Shown: positions 10,403 to 22,744 of the stretch, one piece after another
How the letters are laid out: every line of letters starts with the position of its first letter
Position numbering within the stretch: the stretch's first letter is position 1
From: Psilocybe azurescens
Lineage: Eukaryota; Basidiomycota; Agaricomycetes; Agaricales; Agrocybaceae
Assembly (NCBI GenBank): GCA_023853785.1
Contig: JAJIRX010000570.1
Location: 62,001-126,000 of the forward strand
Direction of reading: 5' to 3'
Length of the DNA: 64,000 bases
The notes under the pieces: generated by a model
The model's input: the letters and a program-made list of their open reading frames with translations, nothing else
Database searches by the model: none
Told to the model about the DNA's origin: nothing
Position numbers and translations under genes: made by a program

Positions 10403-13400
10403 TTAATGACGGTGAGAAGAATTCAGGGTTTTCCCTTCTGCCATGGCATAGAGGGTAGCTCTGTCTCCGCTTCCGTCAACCAAGGCCCTGAGCATACCGC
10501 CCTCGTTGCCAAGAAGAGATACCGGGCTGTCGAACTCGACCTGGAAAAAGAACTTGTGTGAATGTTGAAAATAGATTTATGACGGTTTGAGTCTTACAAT
10601 TTGGCCATTTTCAAGAACCATCTGTTTCTTTATCAGCAAGCGCATCGCAGATTAAAATAGAGGACACCACTAACCACTTTGTCAGCATCCATGATCGTCT
10701 GGAGTCTGTGGGCTACTGTGATAATAGTCACATCTGAGGGCAACTGATGCCGAAGCGTCGTCTGGATTACGGAATCGGTTGTGTAATCTTAGAAAAGACA
10801 ATACGTTAGCCAGCGCACACGACTTGGTAAAATGGGGAATGATACCTATTGCAGACGTCGCTGAAGAGAAAGCAGATGTTTATCAGTATTACGCCACAGA
10901 AATCTTTACGTTGACCAACCTTCATCCAAAATAAGGATTTTGCTGCCTCGGACCATAGCTCTTGCGAGAGCGAGGATTTGTTTTTGGCCTACTGATAAAT
11001 TACCTCCTGCGCTAGCAATATTGCTGTCAAGTGTGAGATGCGCTTCGCCGAGTTCTTCTTGAAGCGAAAACAGTCCTGCAGCCCGAAGGGCGTCGTTCAG
11101 TGTCGCATCGCCATGTTGCTCGAATGGGTCCAAATTGCGGCGGAGTGTCCCTGAGCAGAATTCTATTAGAAAAGAGATCGTATTCTCACTCTGCGCAGCA
11201 CTCACCACTGAGAAGTTCAGGCTGTAGGTAAATTTGTGAGATCGAATGCACTTGTTGACGGTGGAATCCACTCACTGATTGAGGAATAATAGTAATATTC
11301 GATCTCAAGATATCTAGATTAATTTTGTTGGTTGGAACACCGTCGTAATATACGGTTCCTGCTGTAAAAATACATCTTAGGAGTGCCAGAGTCAACGAAC
11401 TCTGTGTTTGTTTTTCGTTTAAATCAAAAATTAGAGCGAAAAGGTTTGCAAAAGTATGACTGACCTTCCCACTGCCTGTCCTACCGACTGGGAAAGTTAA
11501 CGTAGAAACAAATAACGAATGTGCCCTGTTACTCACCAATGCCGATTCTTTGACCCGACTCTATATGGAAAGACAAATCATGCAGGACTTTCGGGCCTGT
11601 CTAATAAATTCACAACTTCAGAACCATCATGATCGACTGGTCGCCTTGAGTATTCGCACCTGCGAGTACCGAGCTGAAAGGCACTCCACTCGGAGATCGC
11701 CACTCGTGGGCCAAGAAGCCGGTGGCTTCCCTTCTTCAGTTGGTTGAGGTTCGTGTTCGATGTCAAGGAAACCCTGAATGCGTTCCAGACTGAAAATTTC
11801 TTAGCATGTGGAAAGAACCCCTTGCTTAAAGCGTACCTATTAGCCTGAACTTCGAATTCGTTGAAAGCTCTGACAGATATCAATATCAAAGCACAAAGCT
11901 CCGCGGCCAGACTTAGGGAGACGCCAGTGTTCGCAGCGCCGACGGGCTGTCCGTAAAATAGGTATGCAGCTAGGGAGACAGTAAACACCTCTCCGAGAAG
12001 GTCTATTCGTACACCAATCCATCGATTAAGACTAACGGATACCCGTGAAACTCTAACGTAGTGGTCGATGCGCTTCATAAATTCGGTTTTGAAAAGGCCT
12101 TGTGCACTGTACGCACGGATGGAAACTGATTCTTATGAGTTTTTGTTTGTTAGACACGCGTAAATTGCCCACCTAAACCAGACATAGCCGCGCTGAAGTG
12201 GGCCAACAGTGGTGAACGAGCATTACTAAGAACCGCAAGTATCGCATTAATCACAACACCTAAGTGCTTCGAGTAATGAAACATGACTTGCCTCTTTTCA
12301 CGTTTAGCAGACATTTGTGCTTTCAAATACATATTCCCCAAGTAAAATCCTGACGCTGCCACCCCGATGGCCGGCAAGAGAAAAACGGGGTGAAGAGCAC
12401 GATGACTCCTATTTTTGTTGTCATCGAAATAGCGACTTCGTTTACATCGCGAAAGGTAAATGGAATTAAACCATCTACTGCACCAATATCATGCGTGCAT
12501 CGCGCGATGATTCTTCCAGTCGGGGTTTCGTCCAGCCATCTACACAAGAGAATTAGTTGAACCTAATTGGAACCATAGTAACAGGGTAAGCCAAACTCTG
12601 GCAAACATACCTTAGCGTGCTCGAGAGAACTGAGTCCACCAACGACGCATTGATAACCCTCGACGCTCTCATTGTCCCATATACGAAATGCATATATGAT
12701 GTATTGTAAATAGTCGTTCCAGTTAGCTGAAGAAGGCAGTACGCAGTGAGATAGCTGTTGACAGCTCAACGTTAACATCAACGTGACTCATCATGCTGGC
12801 AATGAGGTTACTTACAATGAGACAGAAACTTCTGAGGGTGCGTGGTTTTCATACTGAGAACCCCAATAACCTAGGAACCACACCTGGAAAGTCCATAGCC
12901 AATCTGTAAGCATGATACCGGATGTCCATAGAGCAAAGAATAAGAAAGGATGGTTTCCTCCCAAGCCCGATAGGAAGAGCTTTATAGATTTCCAAGTGAC
13001 ATGCCCTTCAGCAATTTCTTCTTTCACGATGAGCCTACCATCCACCCCAGAGTCCTTTTTCTTGGCTAATGAGGTCACCTCCTGTTCGGCGATTTCCATC
13101 ACTTCGCTGTCAACTTCTTGTCTTGCGAGATTGGAATCATGGGCAATAGCTTTGTCGAGTTCTGTGTCTTGTGTCTGCACAGACCCATCTGGACTGAGCG
13201 ACACTATAAAATGTGCGATCGGTGCAGCCAATGCAACATTGTGGGTCTGCAAGAATTTTAGCTAGACAAAATGGAAGTAACTGAAACGTACCACAAGCAA
13301 AACAGTGCGATTCTCGATTAAATCTCCTCGAAGACATTGGTTGACGATCCAAGTAGAGCTTTATATGTTCGCGTCAGCCGAAATAACGCTCTTCAAGGAA

Positions 13401-16400
13401 AAATCACAAACGTATGGACATCTAATGCTGCTAGTACATCATCCAACAAAAGAATCTTGGCCTGAGAATAGACCGCGCGTGCTAGTGTAACTCGCGCCTG
13501 TTTATTGACGAGACTTTAGTAAGAAGAGCCTCGCAAAATGAATACTAAATGGGCGCCTTGCCTTTTGTCCTCCACTAAGGTAGACTGGTTAGGTATATAC
13601 CACTCAAAGGCATCAGGAAACAAACCTCAATGTCAATCCCTTTTCACCCACTTCAGTGGCATCCCCAGCCTCAAACAGTTCCAGATCTTTGTCCAACGCA
13701 CACTGTCGGATAACTGTAAGCAAAAGAACATATATAAATGGCTGTGTTCTAGGTTGCTAAAGATTTTACCTTTCCTGTAGCGTTGTTCATCATAGGCAGA
13801 TCCGAACAAGATGTTTTCACGGATGGTGTCATTCAGAACCCAAGACTCTTGAGCAGCGTAAGCAATACCACCTTCTCGAGGTAAACTAAACCAAGAACTA
13901 GGACCGGAAGGTAAAAGTGCATCTCGCCTAGCATGCAAGGTATCAGTACGTATCGTGCATATTGTCATAGGGAAGAACCAACCGAGCAATGCCATCAGCA
14001 TGGACGTCTTTCCCGAACCACTGAAAATTTTCAACGAAGAGTCATATGTACGAAAGATATCTGCCCTACGTTGTACCGATGATGAGATTTATGCAGTTTT
14101 TCTTGAACAAAAGTTCATTGGGAATTCGAAGCTTGAAGGAACGGCTTGAAGGCGTAAGAGAGCCGTCATTGGACGGAAGAGACCATGAAAAGGTGGCATC
14201 GTTAAACCCGATGTCAGTCTTCTCAGAAGACTCTGGCACAAGCGATGGTGCATTGAAGTTGAACGAATCCAAGAGTTCTGTTTTCTTTAAGAAATCGTCC
14301 ATGCGATCTAACGATACCTTTCCTATTGCAGTGAAATCATTAGATTCAGTGATCTCAGCGATCTGTAAGCGAAAAAAAGACCTTGAGCGGCGGCTGTGAT
14401 CTCGTAAGATATCTTCCTGAGTTGCGTCCTAAGTATATTGAATACCGTGATGCTTGAGAATATCTTGGATGCTGAGTGCCCCTAGTTAGCATGTTCCTTG
14501 AAAATGGTATTTGCATGATCTCACGCGTAAGCTGTCCTTTCATGATGGCGGTATAAATCCCATATGTGACCAGCATGGTGATAATAGGTATGATATAGCT
14601 AGACACATTGCCCATCACTGTATTGGTCGCTTCAAGCTAAAGACAAGGGCGTACTTTATAACGGAGACTGCTGCATCTAGTAACTAATTAGGTATCGGTC
14701 AGCCATTATGTCAATTAAAGTGATATTAGGCATACTTTGAGTCTCCAGAGAGACGCAAGCTCGTCGTCTCTTCTTTCTTTGATCCGATTGGACATTTTGG
14801 TTTCCCAACCAAATAATTTGATCATTCGCATGACGCTTACAGCTGAAAAATGCTCATCAGTATTGAACCATCGTCGTCGTTGTTGTACTTCACCCTCAGT
14901 TACATCCTGAATTCTGGCGTCCTTCTGTGAAATAAGTTAGTAGAGTGTGTTATAAAGAGACTGCCATGATGATAAACTTTTTGCATCAAGGCCTTCTGGA
15001 TGTCTTGTATCAACTTGGCGATATAACCCGGCACCGGGAAAAGCATGATAGCAACTCCAATTCCAATAAATGCGCTAGTTTTGTACGCATCTTGAATAAT
15101 GATTGTATTATTGTGTAAGTGTAGAAGAGACTGACCTCCATCCTAGTATTTGATAGAGGAAAGTGACGCTGAGGACAATCTGAAGAGGGACATAAACGAC
15201 TTCGGCCAAAATCAGTTTAAGTAGACGCTTTCGGTTTTGCACTTACGAAGGACGATAAACTCTCGCGCCTCGAGGATGTTGGACAAATCAGTCGTGATCA
15301 GGTTATTTATCTTGCCAAGCATGTTCACATCGTCGCGTTCTTCCTTTTTGTCTTCGACGGAGGCTGTATTTCCCTTTGTATTGGTTTGGTCGCATAACGT
15401 GGATTCCAAAGTCGTACGAGACACTCCAGCTGTGGACTCGTCGACTGCTTCATTCACGTCTTCAATGGTCGGAGTCTCGGTGATGGTGAAGGTTTTGATT
15501 GCAGTGCCGTTGTCAGGCCTATTTGATTCGTCCTTCAGGCTAGAGAATTCCGCCTTGACTCGTATACGAAGACTGTGCTCGAAAACTAACTGGGTTAAAA
15601 CACCTTCAGTGCGAGCAAACATTGTCGTGGCGACAAAAATATAGTTCTGGAAACAGAGCGTCCGAAAGAATGGCCCACAAAATATGCAAACGATCCAGAA
15701 CCAAGGTTGGACAAACGCATTTTCTCCTCCTGTCTCTAGATAACTGGGAGATATGAGATGCAGGGCTGCTGTGATTTCAGCTGATCACTGACGTTAAAAG
15801 TCGGTTGATAGCTAGTGGGAAAAGAAACTCAAAAAGCCCCATCAACGTGATGCATAAGCTAATGATCGCGTATTCCAAGCCTGATAATGCTTTAGAGCGG
15901 CAATTGACTAAACGGTAATTCATTGCTCACGCAAAACGCGCATAAGACCAAAGAAAAGATGTCGGCGTTTTGCACCTTGGTATACATCCAAATGCTTCAA
16001 ACGACTATCAGCAAGAAAGTCGCCAACATCAACATGTAAACATACCGGAAATGCGATGTTTATGAGATTCTTACATTCATCAGAATCAGGTAGGGGTGGC
16101 AATTGGTCGAATTGCAAGTGAGATACGCGGTATCCCAGAGAAATAACAGGATCCAAATAGGTATACACGCAGCGCGAGAAAATCGAGCACGTCTGCTCAT
16201 CGTTCGGAACTGACATTGGATTCTGGAAATAATTGTCAGAGCCTAGGTATACAAACAAAGGATGAATTATTGCCTTCGGGTCGACGGGAATATAGCGACG
16301 CGGAATAAAAAGAGGAATTAAAACTGCTGTAATGGTGAGTGTCGCTACTTTAAACCAAAGAAGTTGCCCTTCCGACAAGTCTCTAGGATGTTCTGAGAAA

Positions 16401-17215
16401 GTGACCAAAGGCCAGACATCTCTGGCTACATATACTGCAAATGTGCTGAGAAGAAGCACCACATTGTACCTCGTCGCCAAAATACTCCACTTGTTGACTG
16501 CTAGGGATATACTGGCCAATATGGAAGAATAAAACTTGTGGGCAAGTAGCATGAGGCGCGACGACGGTCACCTTGAGCACAGTCAGTTACTCACAAAAGT
16601 TAAGACCATGCACATTTCTGGTGACAAGGATAGAAGCAACGAATTGAAGGGTGTATGCTGTTGATGGGACGCATGTAGCGACCTCACTGACATGGCCAAC
16701 AGGACGAGACAACCAACTAGACGCGCCAAAAGGTACATGAAGATCGTTTTCCCTCCCAGTGCATGAATTCGTGCGCGAATAGGCCAGCGAAAGGTGAGTG
16801 AGCTGATAGAATAGCTAGTGAAATTCTCTGTCGCGATAACACGACGCGATGAAGACAGTAGTGCATGTAGTACTTGGATAAAGATAAAAACCAAAGCCAG
16901 GGAGGAATGGAAGTGCCCGTGAATCGTTTAGAGTGCTATGTATCATAGTTCAAGGTGCAACTTCGTTAGCCAGCCAATCAAGAGAGGCAGAGGTCGAGTA
17001 GAAGCAGTTGGGTACACACAATGAATCCAGAAAATTCCTTGTCTTCGTAACGACCAACGCGAAATCCACCAATGGAATTTGATGGTCTCCACCAGTGAAA
17101 AACATGTTATGAATGCACAGACCAGCTTTGAAGGATATAGATTGAACGAGTTGGCTGTATAAGAGAGGAGAGGCTCCCTAATCTCCGAGTGAAATTCATG
17201 CGCTTCCAATGGCAT
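10403..17215 (-). CDS. ABCC-type (MRP/YOR1-like) ABC transporter
   Basis: Full-size ATP-driven exporter of the ABCC family, probably at the plasma or vacuolar membrane, moving conjugates or drugs. Read on the minus strand: hydrophobic N-terminal helices (16.6-17.2 kb), linker with PNDEQTCSIFSRCVYTYLDP (about 16.15 kb), first membrane domain (14.4-15.7 kb), NBD1 with Walker A GTTGSGKTS (rebuilt across an intron near 14.0 kb), LSGGQ, ILLLDD and H-loop THN; second membrane domain (11.6-12.8 kb), NBD2 with GRTGSGK/SSLTLALL, LSVGQ and ILILDE; C-terminus VEFDSPVSLLGNEGG to SSHRH. NBD1 has Asp where the catalytic Glu normally follows Walker B, the usual asymmetry of ABCC proteins. One intron (13498-13561) is GC-AG. 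The start at 17215 is tentative: hydrophobic ORF pieces continue to about 17.5 kb and may be part of the N-terminal membrane domain. The substrate cannot be told from the sequence. Confidence 0.88.
13498..13561 (-). other. GC-AG intron in the ABC transporter
   Basis: On the minus strand the donor is AAAAG/GCAAGG and the acceptor ATAAACAG. The splice joins LSGGQK to ARVTLARA, the signature-loop context of NBD1, so the site is fixed by the protein. A branch-like TACTAAA lies upstream of the acceptor. Confidence 0.8.
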
Positions 17216-17955
17216 AATATCAAGGAAATGTGACTCATGCTCGAGATCCTCACGTACATCACATAATTAGCCATGTCGGAGGGTCTAGTGTTGCCTTCAT
17301 ACCCGAAGAAGATCAAGTGGCAAGTCATTGTAAATACAATAGTTTATGGATGTTGTTCTCTGACGATGAGGAAAAGAGAAACATATAATTCTACGTCGCC
17401 CAAAATGGTGACCAAATACGTGTGCCTCAGGGCAAGAAAGGCAAATAGAAGGCGCCTTCTGCTAAGTCAACAATATGCTTCGGACCTTAAATCTGACCGT
17501 AAACTAACCATGAAGATCATTCATGGGTATGCGAACAAGTTCCGAGCGTCTTGTCGTTGCTGAAGGGCTTGTGGGTGCTTTGTTTCACGAGTACTGGTCT
17601 CAAGTACAAGAACCTTTGTTTAGTTACCTCTTTATCCTCTCGAGAAGAGCTGTGTCTACCCTATGAATGTTATAGCTTAATTTGATTGACATAAAATTAT
17701 GAATTAATTTGAGCAATTACCAGAACGACCGATAAAATTGAATCCACCTTGTTCCCGACCTCCAACCACCCTTTGCCGTCGCGGCGGTCGACGAGCAGCC
17801 CTCCTTTTCATGGTTTGCCAACCACTCGACTTCCACACGCACCGACTATCGTTTAATCCTTCTATTTCTTTCAAGTATTCAATCTTTCCCTGGTTAGCAA
17901 CCACGACAAAAAAAACCTGCCCACCGACCGCATACACCTGGCTGGTTCCTCATAA
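17216..17955. promoter_or_regulatory. Divergent intergenic region, ABC transporter / Ser-Arg-rich gene
   Basis: About 740 bases lie between two outward-facing genes. Part may hold extra 5' exons of the transporter: a hydrophobic minus ORF reads through about 17.35-17.46 kb. The plus side near 17.75-17.95 kb is pyrimidine rich, as is common for 5' leaders here. No distinct operator-like site is seen. Confidence 0.4.
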
Positions 17956-20900
17956 ATGCCCCCTCGGCCAGTCATCAAGGTCAGACAAGGTCGACCAGTC
18001 TCCGCAGTGTACATTGGAAAAGGTCCAAGTCCGAGCCTGCAAGATCTGTCGAACTCCGCGTCGGCTTACGCCAGTTTAATTGACGGTACTCCTCCTGCGC
18101 TTCCTGATCTTCCAGAACCTTCAAGTCCTGTTTCGAGCATTGGATCCGTTAAATCTGGACTACCTTCTCCTCCGGCGACGAACTCAACTGGAAGTGGGAG
18201 CACTGGTGATCCTGCGACCATAGCACTCCGCCAGCGCCCTCTCTCCCACCATAGTAACAGCAGCGCCAGCACGAGCAGTGACAGTTACCACGGGATGTCC
18301 ACGCCTGTAAGGCGCAGCAGTAGCAGGTCAAGCACGAGGAGTGACAGTCGTTCTTCGAATATGAAGATAGAGGATCTTGGAGCGAAGGGTGATTTTGACG
18401 ACGACTATGATAAAGACAATGACAACGACAACGAGAGCAATTTGGACGGAGACGATACCGCTAGATTGGATCGAAGAATGTTGACGAATAAAATGACCGA
18501 CGGCGAACTGCGAAAGAGTTCGAGCGAGAACGTTATGGCGTTGCAAAAAGTCAAGACTTTGGCACAGCGGAACCGAATGGTGTGTATGCACGTCTTACAT
18601 TCATGCGTGACCATGTTCTTACACCCACTTTCTTTGTCTCTCTTTCTCTGTTTCTTTTACCATGGCCATGTTGGCGTCCTCTCTTTTGGAATTTCTGTAC
18701 TCGCCTTTGTCTCCCCACAAGGCGCTCGACAAACTATCTAGACTGGGGTCGCCGTCACCCGCCCGCTCGGGAACACCCAATACGCGCTCTCCCGCAGCTT
18801 CCCATGCTTCGTCAAACTCCTCTAGGCTTTCAAACTCAAACTCGCTGAGACAACCTCGCGCTCTTCCCCAAGGATTCAAGGATCCAACCAGATCAGGCTC
18901 AGAAACAGAGCGGGAATCTACACATCATTCGAATAGTAATAGCACGCATTCCTCGCAGTCGACTTCTTCGCGCAATCGCTCTTCTTCATCTTCATATCAA
19001 CATTCACCCTCTGCTTCATCGTCTCATTTGTCGTCACCAACGCCTGCGCCTCAATCACAGAGTAATAGTTCATATCAACGCCGGCGGCAAACTTCAGCTC
19101 CAACATCGCCCCATAAGGCCCGCCTTGTGGCGGCGGGTTCGACTCTCAGAATCTTCGGGATCAACTTCAAATATAATGGACAGCCCACCCAATCGCCGTC
19201 GTAATCGCTTGTCTTTGGCAAGTGTTTCTCAAGTTCAATTAACCGATTTCGAGGAAGAGGATGACGTCGATGACGAAGTTGCACCAAAGACAGCCACGGG
19301 CACGGCGAGGGACCGCACTCGTGAACGTACTCTGAACGAACGAGATCTTATCATTCAGAGTGCTTTGGCAGCGGCTGCGACATCTCGGACTAGTCCTCTG
19401 AGCAACAGGAGACGTTCAGCACTGCCAAAGGAATTTAGGTCTGATTTAGTCGATGAAAGTCCACGTTCAAAGCATGCCAGTGGTCGACACAGCGTGGCAG
19501 GGCGATATGCAGAGGGTGAAGATAGGCGAGAGAGTTGGAAAGTAAGCGCATATATGGACTTTCTTGCGACCTATACAATATTAATATCATTTTCCTTCTA
19601 GCACAAAGAGCCTGTAACGCCCTTTCGTCCCACTGCCAATGTGGGTCGATCATCGACGTTACGCGAAACTCGCCATAGTGGTGGCCCAAATGGTCGATGG
19701 TCGAGCGAAGATTTTAGATCTTCGGCTACTGTTCGTGACCGTGCTTCTAACTCCTCGCTAATAAACGAGGAGGCAAGGAGGGAGAGACGGCAAAGCTTAC
19801 GAGGTGGTAGTGCTGAGAGTGTTCTTGGATGGAGTCCGGGAGGAAGAAGTTTACTGGGAGAGGGCTTACGAGCGGCTGGATTGAGTCGAAAGAGGGACGA
19901 AGAATCAAGAGGGGGTCCGCCTAGTGCTTCTACTGCTGGGAGTAGCGACGTATTCAGGGAGAGGGATTTGTATACGGAGAGGGAGAGGAAGGTCGATTGG
20001 AGTCCCCAGGAGATCTTGGATGAGGGTAGGAGGAAGGTTTTCTCTGAGAGAGAGAGGGAGAAACAACCGATACGAGCTTCGACTTCAATGGCTAAATATC
20101 AATATTACGACAAAGATGACGACGCAGCAGATGATCTTCGAGAGCGGGAAGGAGGGCGAGAACTTCTTAAAAATCGTCACAGGAGCGAATATGGCTTGTC
20201 CTCCAGGGAACAAGATAGCAGACGAGAGCGAGATTTATCTACTACCCACCGAGAACGAGTTTCGTTGCCATCTGATCGCGCTGAATCAGTTTTGGGTCGA
20301 TATCATAATCCTGGCATACCTCCTCAGTCTCCAGCACCACTGCTCGCTGCCCACCTTCATGACCGACGTTCGACTTCCAGCCCATTTGGAAGTCGAAGAT
20401 ACAGTGCCACCCAGCCAAACCTCTCTTCGTCTCAATTACAATTGGAACCTGCAAGGCTGCTCCTGGAAAGTCTGGCCATGTTCGAGACACAGCTGAGCAA
20501 ACTTCCTCAGTCAATGTCAGCAAGCAACACCGGGACAGGTTCTTCTCAGGCCGAGTTATCGAGGAACGCACAAGGAGTGGTGTTCGCGGCTGAACGCCTT
20601 TCTGCAATGATGAAACATGGTGGAAGTCGAGCAATGGAAGCGCAAGTGGCAACCGAGGTCGATTCTACATCGGATGAGGTTGACCAAAAGGATATCGCGG
20701 ATGTTTGGGGTAAAGTTGCCTCCGATTACCGTGATAGTTCCAGAGTGGCAGACGAACTTGTGCGTGGGCTTACTGCGCTTCTTCTTGGTATGGGACGGGT
20801 GGTTCGAGATTTTAGTACCACATCGAGTGAGTATGGCTCGCCTTTAGTGCACGGGAGGCATGCCAGTCTCGAGGAAGATCGTCCGGATGTTGGAAGCTCG

Positions 20901-22050
20901 AAATCGACGATTATGGATGGCACTGGGAGTGCTGATAGTGGGAGGCATAGTGTCGCGTCGAGGCGAAGTTGGGAACCATTACCACGAGACAGAGAGAGAG
21001 AGGGAGGATGCTTTGAGGAGGCTTGCTGGCGGTGCTCCAAGACCAGATAGTGTATTGGCGAGGGTTTCGCCGGCAACGTTCCAGAAGCTGAGAGACAGAG
21101 AAAAGGATCTGGAAGGATCGGGACAGGCATCTCAAGCCAATACTAGGAATTCTGTGCCACAACCAGGGGCATCAGGGTCCATAAGGAGGCTGTTAACTCC
21201 CAGAGAACAACGCGAGAAACTTCTAGACGCCAGGGCTGTCGGTACCGGTGGTGTTATCAAGGGAGGAGCGAACTTGGCCACTCTTGATTCACAGGAGACC
21301 GTGCACGCCCAAAAGTTTGAACCGTCTCCCACTCCTGCTTCCAAGACGCGACCTACTCCTCCCGAGCGCCAGAGAACTCTTACACCTCTCTCTATCCCCA
21401 AGCCTCTACCTTTCCTTCCTTCTGAATCACAAGTACGTCGTTCGTCGGCAAGCTTGGCTACACCTGCGAACAACGAAAAGCCAAGTTCAACACGTGATCG
21501 CGAGCGACGAAGATCAACTCTGCGTGGAGCTGAACGGCCGACTTTTCCTTCCATTACCACCCCCAGCAATGCTACCACCGCCGTCACTCCCCATACTGTG
21601 AGCAATACCCCCAGTCGCACTGCCTTACCTTTACCTCATACAAACTCGGACCAATCAACACGTTCACAAGTTACTTTCTCACGACCTCTGGCTGCTTCGG
21701 TCTCTGCGACGCTTTCTGACATTCATCAACAACATGAAAGAAACAGGACTAGCTCCACCTCGAGTGTCAGTGCTGAGCCAAACAATAGCGTTATACCTGA
21801 TTCCAGGATGCCCAATTTATCTGTTTCAGAGAGTGAACGCGACGTGAAGCGGAAGACCCTTGGGGCACGGACTCTCAGAATGTCACTGGATGGACAGCCA
21901 GAGAATCAAGAGCGTAGTCCGGTCATTATCCCTCGCAATATCAATGTCCATGCGGCTGACAGGAGCGCCGCCTCAACCATTCTGCAGCAATCTGCAGGTT
22001 CTAGTCGTGATCGCCGGAGAACAGTTACGGACATCTGGCCTCGCGAATGA
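17956..22050 (+). CDS. Large Ser/Arg-rich, mostly disordered protein, function unknown
   Basis: I do not recognise a characterised family. Exon 1 is 17956-18579 and splices in frame to 18722; another intron is 19542-19601. The chain is over 1200 residues and low complexity: Ser/Pro/Thr-rich N-terminus, an acidic Asp/Asn run at about residue 145, a short ordered patch KTLAQRNRM/ALDKLSRL spanning the first intron, Ser-rich linkers, then RERDLYTERERKVDW and similar charged helices, a helical block (QLQLEPARLLLESLAMFETQLSKL to VADELVRGLTALLLGMGRVVRDF, about 20.43-20.82 kb) that is the best candidate for a folded domain, and a basic Ser-rich tail. Two joins are unclear: near 19.05-19.2 kb the frame moves by +1 (an intron or an indel), and at the AG run 20991-21002 it moves again, consistent with a changed dinucleotide count. 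A cytoskeletal or polarity scaffold role is possible but unsupported. Confidence 0.7.
20991..21002 (+). repeat. AG dinucleotide run at a frame break
   Basis: The run codes for Arg-Glu alternation. Upstream frame reads RSWEPLPRDRERE and the downstream protein-like frame reads EDALRRLAGG; these differ by +1, equivalent to loss of one AG unit or one extra base. Confidence 0.7.
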
Positions 22051-22744
22051 ATGAGACAATGAGTTTGTTCGTTCTTCGATTCTTGGTTGTAAGTCTCTAA
22101 ACAATGATTGACATCCACAATTTTATCGTTAACTAAATGTGCTTTCATAGTTTTTTTTTCGGTTCCATTCCTTTTTTGTTGCTTGCACATCCCGCATGGG
22201 CGGTTGTCGACCCTCCCATCACATTCTGGTTACTCTCGACTTTCATCTTCGCCTTCTGGACTGTGAACGCAAAGTTTTCTAATTCCTTCTTCTCGTATAA
22301 CTTGAACCTATTTATCAATTTCACTTTTCTTTTTCTGATCGATATTCTCCCCTCTACTTTTTTTCTTTTGTTACCCCTTATCCGGCTGTTTCACCCTACC
22401 ACACAGTCCTGTTTCGTTCGGTTTCTTCACGTCTCACGCTTGATGCACGAAAATGGCGAGCATAGGCTCGTTACCATGATTCCTTTCCGCAAGTACTGTA
22501 TTTCTGTCCTCGACGACGACCGGCATACTTATATGTATGTAGCACCTTAATAACGACATGATTCCCTGAGATTATTACACACTAGGTCCGTTTATTGCAA
22601 GTTAATTGATTCTGCGTTGTTGAGCTATCTGAAGCATCACTATTGATTGGTTATATATTTCGCAAAACAAGGGATAAACATACGAAAATCGGAACATCAG
22701 TGGCTTACATATCAGGATTGAGGTAAGTGATCACGCATAGATTT
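22051..22744. other. 3' flanks between converging genes
   Basis: A plus ORF at 22137-22550 is hydrophobic only because the DNA is T-rich (repeated TTTTT and CTTTT). It has no family resemblance and most likely is 3' UTR of the upstream gene. Confidence 0.45.

Noticed and set aside
19924..20496. 190-codon plus ORF in another frame
   Set aside because: Shadow of the Ser/Arg-rich gene; composition reflects its Arg/Glu codons read out of frame.
22137..22550. Hydrophobic plus ORF resembling a membrane protein
   Set aside because: The hydrophobicity comes from T-rich 3' UTR; no family match and it directly follows a stop codon.
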